DNA of 28,772 bases, from positions 1 to 28,772 of the forward strand of contig CAXKVV010000086.1 of assembly GCA_964058805.1 (NCBI GenBank). Direction: 5' to 3'. Position 1 is the first letter of the stretch. Every line of letters begins with the position of its first letter. The notes under the pieces are model-generated. The model saw nothing but the letters and a program-made list of their open reading frames with translations. It ran no database searches and had not been told where the DNA came from. Shown in pieces: positions 1-9,641 of the stretch. The stretch is from Schoenoplectus triqueter. Its lineage: Eukaryota > Streptophyta > Magnoliopsida > Poales > Cyperaceae. A program made the position numbers and the translations under genes.

Positions 1-314
1 AATGAAGATAGAAAGCAAAATTTTCTTTCATCTACTTCAGCTTAGTTATTTAGTTATTCTTTTGAAGAAGAAGGCAAACAGTCTATGTTACTATGTACAT
101 GCAGTAATTTAGTTAGTTTTCACTGGAAATCATGATTAATGCATGCATATTTTGTCGTGTATATTGTCATCCTATAAAATTGTTTGAGGAGAATTGAAGG
201 TAGATGCCCATGTTGTGAGGTTAGGTTAAATGAATTCCAATATTCATTTGGTTCTTTTTGTGAGTTTCGCTTGTGAAGATTTTGTCTGTGTTCCATTTAG
301 ATCTTGCCAATTAT

Positions 315-426
315 ATACATATATAATAATCGATCTATTTCTTTGTTTACTGCCACATCTTTTATTCTTAATACATATATAATAATCGATCTATTTCTTT
401 GTTTACTGCCACATCTTTTATTCTTA
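315..426. repeat. Tandem duplication, 2 x 56 bp
   Basis: Two identical 56-bp units lie head to tail at 315-370 and 371-426. Each begins ATACATATATAATAATCG. Because the copies are identical, the duplication is probably recent, for example from replication slippage. Confidence 0.9.
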
Positions 427-451
427 ATTGGCCCTTTATATATGTTCTCAG

Positions 452-730
452 TATGCAAATCACAAGACGAATTGAAAGATCATTAGGAGGCACTTATAGG
501 TAAATGAATACTTATCAAAATTGCTTTATTTTGTAATTTTCTACTGCTTATCTAGAGTACATGTACTTTAACGGTGTTTGACGATAATAATTAGTTCAAT
601 TTATTTCTAATTTATTTTATAGGATCTCTATCTATCAGATGGAATTGTGTGTAGATTGCAAACCACTAGTTTGCGGTTTTGTAGCTTTGCTGATCAGATT
701 CTTGCAAGATTAAGAGTGCTCTCTCTTCTG
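452..730 (+). other. Possible spliced exon pair (unassigned)
   Basis: An AG acceptor (450-451) opens a 48-bp segment that ends at a good GTAAAT donor (500). A second acceptor at 621-622 opens a segment that ends at a GTAC donor (731). If spliced, the ATG at 453 reads through the junction for 45 codons to a TAA at 711-713. I do not recognise the peptide. Short open stretches like this arise by chance, so this is only a candidate fragment of a gene or non-coding transcript. Confidence 0.2.
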
Positions 731-1178
731 GTACTAATTTTTTTTTTTAATTCCAGGCAATATGCTGGTTTCATTGTGAAACAAAATTAACATTATTACA
801 TCATTATGTTGCTTCACAAGGAAGGTATAACAACAATTTATCTCTAATATTTTATAAGATGTTCTGGTGCCACTAATTTATTTCTTCTAACTCGCTTCAA
901 ATGTGTCACCCTATCTGGTTGTAGAACTACGTACTTTTGCTTTTTCTGATGAGATCCTTACAAGAAATTACGCAAAAATAAACCAAGCCTATCATTATTT
1001 TCACAATATTTTCCAAATTGTTGCCATTCCTATTAGGTAGTTAATTTGTTGGCACCGAAATTCGATGAAAGAAAACTCAGAGAAGAATTATAAACGAACA
1101 TGTAAATGGCATGCAGAACTAATAGTTTTTAAATAATGTGATTTTGAAAATTTTCTTTGATCAACTTTATTCATTCTC

Positions 1179-1407
1179 TCAGAATGTGAAGTGATCAATG
1201 CTATTGTATGTTCATAAATCTAGAGGCAATTCACTTTGTTCTGATTTTTTTTGATAAAATAAGTTTTAAATTTATACATTGCATTTTTTTGGCTGATAAA
1301 AATTGATGCTTTCAGAATGTGAATTGAATCAATGTTATTGTATGTTGAACATACATTAATTTGGAGGTAATTCATTAATATTTTGAATTTATACACTTTA
1401 TTTATTT
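1179..1407 (+). repeat. Diverged 133-bp tandem duplication, each copy led by a splice-acceptor-like site
   Basis: The segment starting TCAGAATGTGAAGTGATCA near 1179 recurs near 1312 as TCAGAATGTGAATTGAATCA. Similarity continues for about 95-110 bp through a shared run containing ATTGTATGTT and GAGG(C/T)AATTCA. Each copy follows a pyrimidine-rich tract ending in CAG, like a 3' splice site. No coding frame is preserved. Confidence 0.6.
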
Positions 1408-1428
1408 TAATCACAGTTGTTGTAACTA

Positions 1429-1821
1429 GGGGTGTCAATTATTGATCTGACCCGACCCGATATGACTCGAAAATAAATAGATCGGATATTATTTAATTTT
1501 TTGATCTGAATCGGGTCGGGTTCGGGTCAACCCGACCCGATTAATTATATTTTTTAAAATAATTTTGTGATTTAGTACCAATTAAATCTTAAATATAACT
1601 AGTTATATACTAATTAAGATTAATTATAAATTAATTAATATTTTATTACTTAAAATTATATAAAAATAATTAATAAATATTTAATTATTTTACATGAGTC
1701 GGGTCGGGTCGTGATCCATCGGTTCAGATATGGGTTAAGATTTTTTGATCCGAATTTAATCGGTCGGTCGGATAAAAAATATAATAAAATAATATGACCC
1801 GACCCGACCCATTGACACCCT
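1429..1821. mobile_element. MITE-like element with GGGTGTCAAT termini
   Basis: The left end reads GGGGTGTCAATTATTGATC and the right end reads ATTGACACCC, giving a terminal inverted repeat of about 10 bp. Subterminal blocks are rich in GGGTCGGGTCGG and its complement. The AT-rich core resembles the core of the element at 21655-22284, so the two belong to one family. There is no coding capacity, and I could not define a clear target duplication, so the superfamily is uncertain. Confidence 0.65.
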
Positions 1822-2260
1822 TTGCAACAGACGGATAATATACTAGTTTCTTATTAGACCGATGATGAATGATTGGTCAATCCATTTCAGAACTGATGAT
1901 ATTTTCTTGTTCGAAAATCCAAAAAACACACAAGAGAAATTATATGTTTTTGTATAACTTCAACTAGAAACCATTTAACAGTGGAAACGTTTTCTTTCTG
2001 TATATCTTCAACTAAAAAAGAACATTATTATTATAATTTATAACAACTCATTTTGACCAATAAACCTAATTGTTAGATCTCTCACAAGATTGACACAGTA
2101 CAAAATGAATTCAACTTTAATACCCCTAGGGCTTTTTGTGAAAAAATAATAAAAAAAGAAAGAAAAAAACGATCCTTCGATTGGGCCACACCGGAAATAA
2201 AAATTCGAAATAAGTCGGGTCGGAATTTTTCAGATCCACTTCGGTTTTTCAAATCCGAGA
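1822..2260. other. Intergenic, nothing recognised
   Basis: AT-rich spacer between two MITE-like elements. I see no open frame, RNA gene or repeat beyond short A-rich runs. Confidence 0.5.
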
Positions 2261-2564
2261 AGAATAGAATTTTATTATTTATTCTAAAAGATATAAAAAA
2301 TTAAAAATAGAAAAAAAATTATAGATATTTTTTTTTACTTTTACATTGATAGTCTGTCAAATTTTATATAATTTCATTAATAATTGATACTTTATCAAAG
2401 ATTATCAAATTTAACAGTGTTTCATTAATATTTACAAAGATTCAAAATTAACAGACTATCAAATGTTAATATAATTATATAAAATTTAACGGACTATTAA
2501 TTTATGAGTAAAAAAATATTTATAATTTTTTTATATTTTTTAAATAAATAACACAACCTATTCT
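2261..2564. mobile_element. Fold-back MITE, about 304 bp
   Basis: The two halves are long imperfect inverted repeats. The left arm runs from AGAATAG through TAGTCTGTCAAATTTTATAT, and the right arm contains ATATAAAATTTAACGGACTA and ends CTATTCT. The arms pair over most of their length, leaving a small AT-rich centre. There is no coding capacity. I found no convincing target duplication. Transcripts would form a long hairpin. Confidence 0.65.
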
Positions 2565-2576
2565 TATAAGTTATAA

Positions 2577-2919
2577 GAGCAACTTCAATGCAGCAATCAG
2601 TTCTAAATTTTTTATTATTGTTATGTCAGATTTAATTGGAAAAATTACTAATTGAAATTAACACTCTTCAATATAGAAACTATCTCTAGATTTTCTTTAT
2701 ATCAAGTCATTTAGTGAAAATAGAAAAAAATAAATAGATTTAGCAAAAATTATCTCCAATACTAAATTAAATGAGTTGCTAATTTGATATAACAATTAAA
2801 AATGAGTTGTTAAATTAAAAACTATAATTAAAATTTTTAAATTAAAAACTATCTCTTTAATGTTAAGATTAAAAATAAATTATGATCCTATCAATAAAAA
2901 TTTCCATTGAAGGAGTCCG
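2577..2919. mobile_element. PIF/Harbinger (Tourist)-like MITE, about 343 bp
   Basis: The left end GAGCAACTTCAATG matches the complement of the right end CATTGAAGGAGTC imperfectly. This resembles the GAGC...TCCAATG termini of Tourist-like MITEs. The same hexamer TTATAA flanks both sides (2571-2576 and 2920-2925), consistent with a TTA/TAA target preference. The interior is AT-rich and non-coding. It lies directly upstream of the leader of the gene at 3096, so it may contribute promoter sequence. Confidence 0.55.
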
Positions 2920-2925
2920 TTATAA

Positions 2926-3095
2926 CCCCACTTCGTAGTTTGTAACTTCGTACTCGTCCCTCCCAGTGCTCCCACTCTCCCCGTTTGCCCTCTCTCCTTT
3001 CTCCTCTCTCCCATCTGCGCTTACACCACCTCGTGCTTCTCTTTTCCATTTTTCCATTGCTCACTCCGCACTATACTCGAGCAGTAGCCTTCACC
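2926..3095 (+). promoter_or_regulatory. Pyrimidine-rich leader/core promoter of the KIX-like gene
   Basis: The ~170 bp between the MITE and the start codon are strongly C/T-rich, with runs such as CCCTCTCTCCTTTCTCC. This composition is common around plant transcription starts and 5' leaders. There is no clear TATA box within the host-like part. No ATG precedes 3096 in the leader, and the start codon has a strong context (CACCATGG). Confidence 0.4.
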
Positions 3096-6000
3096 ATGGA
3101 CCCGAGCTTGATTAGTCGACAACCTTTAGATAAGTGGAAGAGATCATTCACGTCGCAATGGATAGAACCTACAGACGAGGCTTTTACAACAGAAAACATT
3201 TCTAACCAAGTCTCAAACGACTGGAAGTTGGGTTTCCCAGCAAGTCTGCGTGTGAGAAACATCGTTGCGATGTAAGAATTCTCCCTTTTATGAATTTTGT
3301 TCGGGAATTTCTTCACTTGCTGCCAATTCTGTTAGCAGCGCGTTTGCCCTTTTTGCTTTTTCCCTATTGGGTGAAAGATTAAAACAAGATTCTTTCTTTT
3401 TCTTGTTTTTTTCTTGATTGTATCGATTGATTGGCTATTGTCAAAATTTTGTTGTTCTTCCGTGTAATCATATTTATTAAATGTTCATTTTCGGGTTTAC
3501 AGGGCTGAGGTCTTACAAAGATCTCCACTTTTGCGGTGTCAAGATCCAACTGGTCTTCAGGAGGCCGACAAGGTTGAGCATCAATTGTACAATGCATCGT
3601 CGTCTGATGTATGTTATTATTTTTTCCTCCTTTTCTCTTTAAAAAATAGTTATCTTGTTTTAAATTACATCTTTTTATCTTTTGATCTGCAAAATTAGTA
3701 AAATTAGTGCATTGTACGTTACCTTTGTCTCTTTCAAAATCTGTACTATTTGTGAATATAAGTTATGTTCGTGAATGTATTAACACATCCTTGACAATCC
3801 AAAAAAAATAAAGTTTCTTAAAAATTCAGTGACCCAGTATGACCATTATCAACTATTAAGTGATCCTTCCTCTATGAATACTCTCTTTTGTAGCTTATTA
3901 ATGTCTGTAATGTTAAATCTCTTATATAATATCATTGCTGCATTTTTCATTCACGTAAATTCCGTTTTCATTTCCTTCGTGCATCTGGTTTTGCTTCCCG
4001 CATTTAATTTCTTTTCTCTTTCTTTTGCCTCATGCATTTGATTTCCTTCATGCATTTGGGTATATATTTTCATTTTCCCTTTTTTGATGTGAGCACCGAG
4101 CTACCAAGGGGTTCAGTTGAATACAAACTATCAAATTTGTACAGTGGCAGTCTGCCTGCCATGTCTCTATCAATTGTTTCATTTTTCTTTTGAGCTGGTA
4201 TAACTTCTGATTCCAGACGGTTTCCTAATTTGTTTAACCAAGATTTCTTTATTCAACCAGTATAAAGATTTCCACCCAATTTTACTTTCAGCTGAACCAA
4301 AGACTTTCAATTTGTGAAAAAAGGAATATTTCTCCTCCTAAGAAAAAGCTGTTATGATTTCCGTGCTTTCCCCATTCTTCTCCTTGGTATATTTATCTAA
4401 TTCTTGTTGTTGTTCTCTCCATTCTTCTTAGTATGATTACCTAACGGCAGTGAGTGATTTTTTGGGGAAAAACCGATCTGATAATAAATCGCGAGGTATG
4501 TGTGATTGCACATCTAAACAGTATTGATTTGAATTTTCCTTTTGCCATCCTAAGTGGTGTTATGTGAGATAAGTATCAACATCAGAAGTTACTTGAAATG
4601 AATTTGCAACATTTTTGTTTGTTTAAACAGGTCTTAACATGAGTTCGCAGCCGCAGATCAATTCAAATTTGAACAATGATATAAGAATTCTGAATTCCTA
4701 TTATCTGACGCAACCGATATCAGATAAGTACGTCATTTTTCGAAAGTTCATACTGGGTAGTGAAGACAGGGATTATTCTCATGAAACTAACATACTGGAA
4801 AGACAGATACAACCAACTTTTCGTGGGGCATTCAAAATCCTGGTCGAGAGACATGGGCAAATAATAGCTTGTGTAGAAAAGCTATTATTACTGTTTGTCT
4901 CGAAGTTTAACATGCCTCAGCAGATGAAGCGTTTATCAGCACATAGAAATGTTGTGACAAGACCAACTCCTCCTCTGATCAGGATAGGAAATGCCCTAAG
5001 CACCATCCCTGTACAAACAGCTTGTAAGTTGCAAGTTATTCTCTCCTTTTCTTCATTTGTAACCTTGTTTAAAAGCCTTCAGGTCCATTTGGAATAAAAA
5101 TTCAGATAGTTTTGCATTTAAGAAAAACAGTTATGATGAATATCATCCTAACATAAATGTTGTCAGGTAATGCACTCTCAAATTGTCTTAACATTGTGAC
5201 CAAAGAATTGGAGGACCTAGAGAAGGACCTTCAGGACTTTGACTTACAGGTGCATGTTGTGTTTTAGATTCATTATTCCAATTCTATCTTAATTTAATTC
5301 GTCCATTTGGTTTTGCTTCCGCATTTAAATGATTGCTTGATCATACAATTTTATTTAATAATCAATTTCCTTCACATCAAAATTTATCATAACCCCCTAT
5401 TTATAGAAGACATAAACTTATATAGAAGTGAAGGCAAACCATTGGTTAAATCTTTTCCTAATGCATTTAATTTTCATTTCGATGTTCCTCAAATTATTGA
5501 TTAAAACTTCCCCAGATTATTGATTAACTGTGAAATACACGGTCCCTTACCCAGTTATCAGTCATTCTTTGAAAACCACATTGATTCAGTAATAATTATG
5601 ATTTCTGATATCTATATAAGAACATTAGACACCAGCGTCTAGTCTTGTTCAATATTCAGTTAGTTAAGCTTCTGATTCCAGACCCTTTCCTAAATGCTTT
5701 AACCAAAATTTCTCTTATTCAGCCAGTATAAAGATTTCCACCCAATTTTACTTTGAGGAGGGCTTTACTAGAATCTGAGACACCTAAATGGAAATGTTAT
5801 CCTTCTTCTTTCTGTTTTTAATTTTCTTCAGATAAAATATTTGGAGGATCTGTATGGTGAGACTATAATGATTGCTCTGAAAAAATTTATGAACGACATT
5901 ACTGAGGTATATTAGTTCTCATCCTTTTGTTTTTCGTACTTTAGATTATTCTCTTTGTTAAAACTTTATATTCCACTATCGACATCTTTTGCCTTTGCAG

Positions 6001-6282
6001 ATTGACCTGCTGAAGTTCGGCTACCGGCAACAGTTTATGGAAATACAGGGTCCAGAACTCATGGAGTTTGTGAAAACGGAGCATCAAAGGCAAACAATTC
6101 ATCAACTTGAAAAATATTACCAAAAGGTTTGTTTGTTTGTGTACACTGATTGTGGTGATTATGTTGTCAGCCAATGGTGTTTGTATACCAGGACTTGAAT
6201 TGTCTGTGGTGATTCAAGCTTATCTTGAATTTTTCCTTGAATTCAGCTTCTCTCTGGGGAGGTTTCTGGCAAAGGACTATGA
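3096..6282 (+). CDS. KIX-domain protein, Mediator subunit 15-like, short form (8 exons, 352 aa)
   Basis: Exons by splice consensus: 3096-3271, 3503-3608, 4432-4495, 4631-5023, 5167-5249, 5832-5906, 6001-6126, 6247-6282. Every junction is GT-AG and the frame stays open. Residues about 42-105 fit the plant MED15 KIX pattern: a DW pair, then R-x-x-IV (53-57), GL(Q)E (76-79), a Tyr-Asn-Ala run (88-90), then DYL (96-98) and a following Ser. KIX domains bind activation domains, and MED15 is a tail subunit of Mediator. Plant MED15 proteins are usually far longer, with glutamine-rich middles; this one lacks such a region. The rest (about 116-352) is helical and charged, with a coiled-coil-like part at about 250-275, and I do not recognise it. 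The last exon adds only LLSGEVSGKGL, so the 3' end could be different. The family call rests on a motif fit, not a search. Confidence 0.6.
4204..4288 (+). repeat. Intronic duplication, copy 1 (intron 2)
   Basis: About 85 bp starting CTTCTGATTCCAGAC and containing CCAGTATAAAGATTTCC recur at 5669-5754 in intron 5 of the same gene. A shorter related match (GGTTTTGCTTCC(C)GCATTTAA) sits upstream of both copies, near 3987 and 5309. An older, larger intron segment was therefore probably duplicated within the gene. Confidence 0.8.
5669..5754 (+). repeat. Intronic duplication, copy 2 (intron 5)
   Basis: This is the partner of 4204-4288, with scattered substitutions. The last ~35 bp, including CCACCCAATTTTACTTT, are identical. 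It lies about 77 bp before the acceptor of exon 6. Confidence 0.8.
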
Positions 6283-6382
6283 GAGATCTTCCTCAGCTGA
6301 CAAGATTTGAAAGCAAGAGGCTGTGCTTTTTGGTTGGTACTCTTTTAAGTAATGGTCTAAAAATCAGTGGCTTAAGCATGTG

Positions 6383-6600
6383 TGTTAGAGGTATAGGTTG
6401 AGATGAGTAGAATTGTATAGGTTAGATAGGAGATATTATGTGATGTACAATGTGAGAGATGTTTAGCAATAGAATTGATTAGTTAGATCATTAGTCTATA
6501 AATAGAGGATTAACTATTGTAATCAATAACATCAAGATAATAAAGATTATTATCATTCTCTCTCTTCATCTCTCATTCTCTAATCTTATCATGATATCAG
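6383..6600 (+). mobile_element. Short LTR with primer-binding-site-like motif
   Basis: A 209-bp segment (6383-6591) starts TGTTAGAGG and ends ATCA, so it has the TG...CA form of a long terminal repeat. It carries a TATA box (TATAAATA, 6497-6504). It is followed at once by TGATATCAGTG, which resembles the initiator-Met primer-binding site TGGTATCAGAGC. No second LTR or gag/pol follows; LINE sequence begins soon after. It is probably a truncated small copia-type or TRIM element. It starts about 100 bp after the stop codon of the KIX-like gene, so it may sit in that gene's 3' UTR. Confidence 0.5.
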
Positions 6601-6742
6601 TGTAAAAATATCGCTGAAATTAGACTAACGTCCATTTCAGAAATTATGCATCTTATCTTATCCCATCTCCTATTCTAGCATTTATTTTTTTCCCACTTAT
6701 TGTAGAAATTAAACCTCTTTTTTTCTATTATACTCTTCTACC

Positions 6743-8195
6743 TTGCCTATTCTCTCCTCTCTTGTTTCTCTCCATAAGATCAAGATCAGTGATTTTCTAA
6801 TTAATTTAAAAATAATGAATAAATCTCTATTATATAAGTGGTCATGGAGATATAATAATTCAGAAAAAAAAAAGATTTTTAGGAATTTATTATTTAAACT
6901 AGATATAGTAATAAAATATTACTTTCTAATGTATTAAATTTTTGAAAAGAAATGCAGAAAGAATTACCTATTTTTAACAAAGGAATTAATAAGATTATAG
7001 GAAATAAACAGAACACTTTATTTTAACATGATAGATAGTTATTAGAATGCTCCCTTAAAATTCAATACCCTCTTTTATATGATCTGGCAACTGAAAAAAC
7101 ATCATAGTACCTCATGTTATAGGATATAATAAATTTTTTATCTATTTTTCAACATATCTTTAGATATAATACTAAATAGTTAGTTACATTCACTGTATTT
7201 TTCATTATCATGTATCACATTAACTACATTATAGGTTGAATTAATTTGGAGATGGAATTCATTAGATTTATATTCTAACAAATCTTATTATGAATGGTTA
7301 GAGTTTGGAGAAGTCAATACTTCCTCATATATCAGAATAAGGGCTGCCGGTACACCTTTAAAAACTAAAATTTATTTTTGGTTAGTTCAAAAAAATAAAA
7401 TCCTAATAAAAAACAATTTACACGAAAGAGGATGGATAGGTGATGATCTTTATATTTTTTTTGTCAAGATACTGAATCAGTAGAACATATATTCATTCGT
7501 TGTTCTTTATCTTTCTGTATTTGAAATTAGATAGTAAATTATAATAATTTTATTTTTTCTGCACATTGTACAACAATAGAAGACTTCTGGAGAATAGATA
7601 AGCATATCATATAAAAATGAGAACATATGTGAAATGCTGAGAGAAGCAGTATTTTCGGTTATTTGGAACGCAATGAACAGACGGGCGGATGCAGGATTTT
7701 GGTCAGGGGACAATTATCGGATTGTAATGGTTTATCGGGTTCAAAATCATTAACTAATCATATACTAAATAAAAAAATTAATAATTTAATATATATTCTT
7801 ACCTAATAACAAATTATTAAAATAGTAACATTTTATATATTAAAATAACAACAAAATAAAGTTTAAAGTAATAGATAATCAAGTTGATAAATAAAGTTTT
7901 CATCTACGAAACTTTATATTTTGTTATCTTTGCATAATTATTTCATTATGCATGATATTAAATTTTTTTTCTTGATAAAATTAATCAGGCAATCTAGGGG
8001 GGAGCAAAAAAAATTCAGAGGGAGCAAATTACCGAAAAATACTGCTTTTCAAAATCCAAGGGGGGGGGGGTGCTGCCCCCCCGAATGACTATGCATCCGC
8101 CCCTGTGAACAGATTAAATTTTCAAGCGGGGTCTGTAAAAATATTAGAACTATAGGAAGTGCAATAAAATCTTTAATCAAATATTAGAGTAAAAT
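6743..8195 (+). pseudogene. L1-type LINE relic: C-terminal part of ORF2 (RVT zinc-binding region)
   Basis: Broken frames match the tail of plant L1-like ORF2 proteins in the right order. First comes LKIMNKSLLYKWSWRYNN (about 6805-6857), typical of the region after the reverse transcriptase. Next is a KGINKIIGN...NTLF...HDR block (about 6977-7035), then KTKIYFWLVQKNKILIK (about 7364-7415) and a HERGWIGDD...TES-VEHIFIRC zinc-binding-like stretch (about 7420-7500). A last block, VIWNAMNR (about 7657-7680), continues after the MITE as LNFQAG (from about 8115). Frameshifts and stops are numerous, and one expected cysteine is altered. The RT and endonuclease domains are absent, so the copy is 5'-truncated and dead. 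It is interrupted by the hAT MITE at 7682-8105. Confidence 0.75.
7674..8113. mobile_element. hAT-type MITE, 424 bp, with perfect 8-bp target duplication
   Basis: The element (7682-8105) starts CGGGCGGATGCAGG and ends TGCATCCGCCCCTG, so its termini are inverted repeats. The direct repeat TGAACAGA occurs at 7674-7681 and 8106-8113. An 8-bp duplication with CAGGG-type ends is the mark of hAT elements. The left terminus has lost about two bases relative to the copy at 24012. A poly-G run (from 8060) and a poly-C run lie near the right end. There is no coding capacity. It split the LINE relic and is the reverse complement of the copy at 24012-24456. Confidence 0.88.
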
Positions 8196-8416
8196 TAAGT
8201 ATACTTCTGACATTATTACATTAGTCATCCCCCAACAATAGTGCTACCTATGCAGATCCAAACAAGAGACTTAAACCTAATGCTTGCAAGGGAAAATGAT
8301 GGGTCTCAAGAAGAATGACAAATTAACTGTTTTTAAATAGTTTACTGTTCCTCACCCTCCTCTCCAAGGTTGGATCCTCTATGGTATATTTTGGTTCTTT
8401 TTCTTTGTTATTTCAG

Positions 8417-8481
8417 CTGGCTATGACAGGTTGAAAGTTCAAAGACTTGAAGAGGCATTTGGAAAGTATCAGATATCATAA
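8417..8481 (+). other. Possible orphan or alternative terminal exon
   Basis: A long pyrimidine tract ending TTATTTCAG (8408-8416) precedes a 65-bp segment. In one frame it reads GYDRLKVQRLEEAFGKYQIS and then stops (TAA 8479-8481). It has the look of a last exon. From exon 7 of the KIX-like gene the phase would not give that peptide, only a five-residue end. It may be an alternative 3' exon left downstream of the retroelement nest, or part of an unrecognised gene. Confidence 0.25.
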
Positions 8482-9565
8482 GTAATGTTTTTTTTTAAAA
8501 TCAAAACTCTTAGTGGTAGTTTGTAAGTGTACTGATAAGTAGATATTATGTAGTTGCTGTATCTTTTAATGTGAAATATGATGATTAGTAGATGAGAAGA
8601 CAACTATAGGAGTACTACTATAATATTTTTGATAATATCTAGAGTACCGGCCACATAAATTTACAGTTTCTAATAAAACTGGTGGCCATAAACCACTTTT
8701 TTTTTTAAAAAAAAAAGAAAAGTTAGTAGCTTCCTAATTCTAATTGGGTGAATGATGATATTATGATAATACCGCTGGTTTTGATGCTAAAAAATCTCCT
8801 AATTATTTTCCGTTACTATTTACTTTTAACATCATGGACTGACCTCATTGTTGTGCCATGTTGTACTTGATAATTGCTGCATGTTGTTGCGGCCTCACAC
8901 TTCTCAATTGTCGATCCAAATTATAATTTGATGTTTTTGTGAGATTATTTCTATTAGATTAAATAATAACAAAATGAGAACCAATTGATTATGATTGATT
9001 ATTTTTTATAAATTCATTTTGAGTAATTTGTAGGGCTTTCACCTGAAAAAATGAGAGATATGAAGCTTAGCTCGAGATGAATTTAAGCATAATAGCTCGG
9101 AATGATCAGAAAACTCAGGATGAACTCGAGTGAATGATGACAAAAGCACTTTTGACATTCACTATATACTGATAGCTGATGGAGCAATGAAGTGACATAA
9201 ATGTAACCGACATTTAATGTTGTGGATTAAAGAGTGGACTTGTATACATAGTAAGTATAATTAATTCATCATATAGTATATATAGAGGAGTGGAGAAAAT
9301 GCATTTATAACTTTTAAAATCAAAAAATAAAATTCAGAGCTTCCTTCTCTCATATTTGATAACTTATTTTAATTCTTATTTAATTCAATTCATTCTGATC
9401 TTGAGTTAAACAGTAAAACTTATGATCAGACACCAAAATAGTATCTTGAGTTCATAGAATTCATAATATATACTCGGAATTATCCACTTTGGGATAAAAT
9501 TTAAAACAACAGATGAAGCACAAGATTTTTTTTTCTTTTTCTTTTTCTTTTCTTTTGTTTTCAAG
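8482..9565. other. Intergenic, with a possible old LTR relic
   Basis: AT-rich and without a recognisable gene. Between about 9031 and 9440 the composition resembles a decayed retrotransposon LTR: GCTCG/CTCGAG-rich text, then a TATATATAGAGG box (about 9278-9289), then a long AT-rich part. I could not define ends or a target duplication. Just before 9566 there is a striking run of T with interspersed C (about 9526-9560), which fits a splice-acceptor tract. Confidence 0.3.
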
Positions 9566-9574
9566 TTTGAACGA

Positions 9575-9641
9575 TCGCAACATAGAATTCAGGAAGAGTC
9601 AAGAGAACGAATCTTAAAACAGATGCGACGTCAGTCAAATT
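9575..9641 (+). repeat. 67-bp direct repeat, left copy
   Basis: This segment, TCGCAACATAGAATTCAGG at its start and CAGTCAAATT at its end, is identical base for base to 10859-10925. The two copies bracket the truncated copia element. At 67 bp it is far longer than the usual 5-bp target duplication of copia elements. Confidence 0.97.

Larger units (their letters stand above)
1..1428. other. Left flank, no gene assigned
   Basis: AT-rich DNA with no long open frame and no recognisable protein. It holds a 56-bp tandem duplication (315-426), a weak exon-pair candidate (452-499 and 623-730) and a diverged 133-bp duplication (1179-1407). It could be the 3' part of a transcription unit that starts left of the window, or plain intergenic DNA. 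The sequence does not decide between them. Confidence 0.5.

Noticed and set aside
1220..1438. Minus-strand frame of 72 codons in the left flank
   Set aside because: Lys/Ile/Asn-rich translation of AT-rich repeated DNA, with no domain or splice context.
2985..3275. Longer N-terminus for the KIX-like protein starting at 2985
   Set aside because: The codon at 2985 is TTG, not ATG. The extra residues translate a C/T-rich leader, and the first ATG (3096) has a strong context.
3829..4041. 70-codon frame in intron 2 of the KIX-like gene
   Set aside because: It lies in T-rich intron sequence between well-supported exons. Its hydrophobic look comes from pyrimidine-rich codons.
6383..6600. Intact TRIM or copia element with two LTRs
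   Set aside because: Only one LTR is visible; no second copy occurs downstream before or after the LINE relic.
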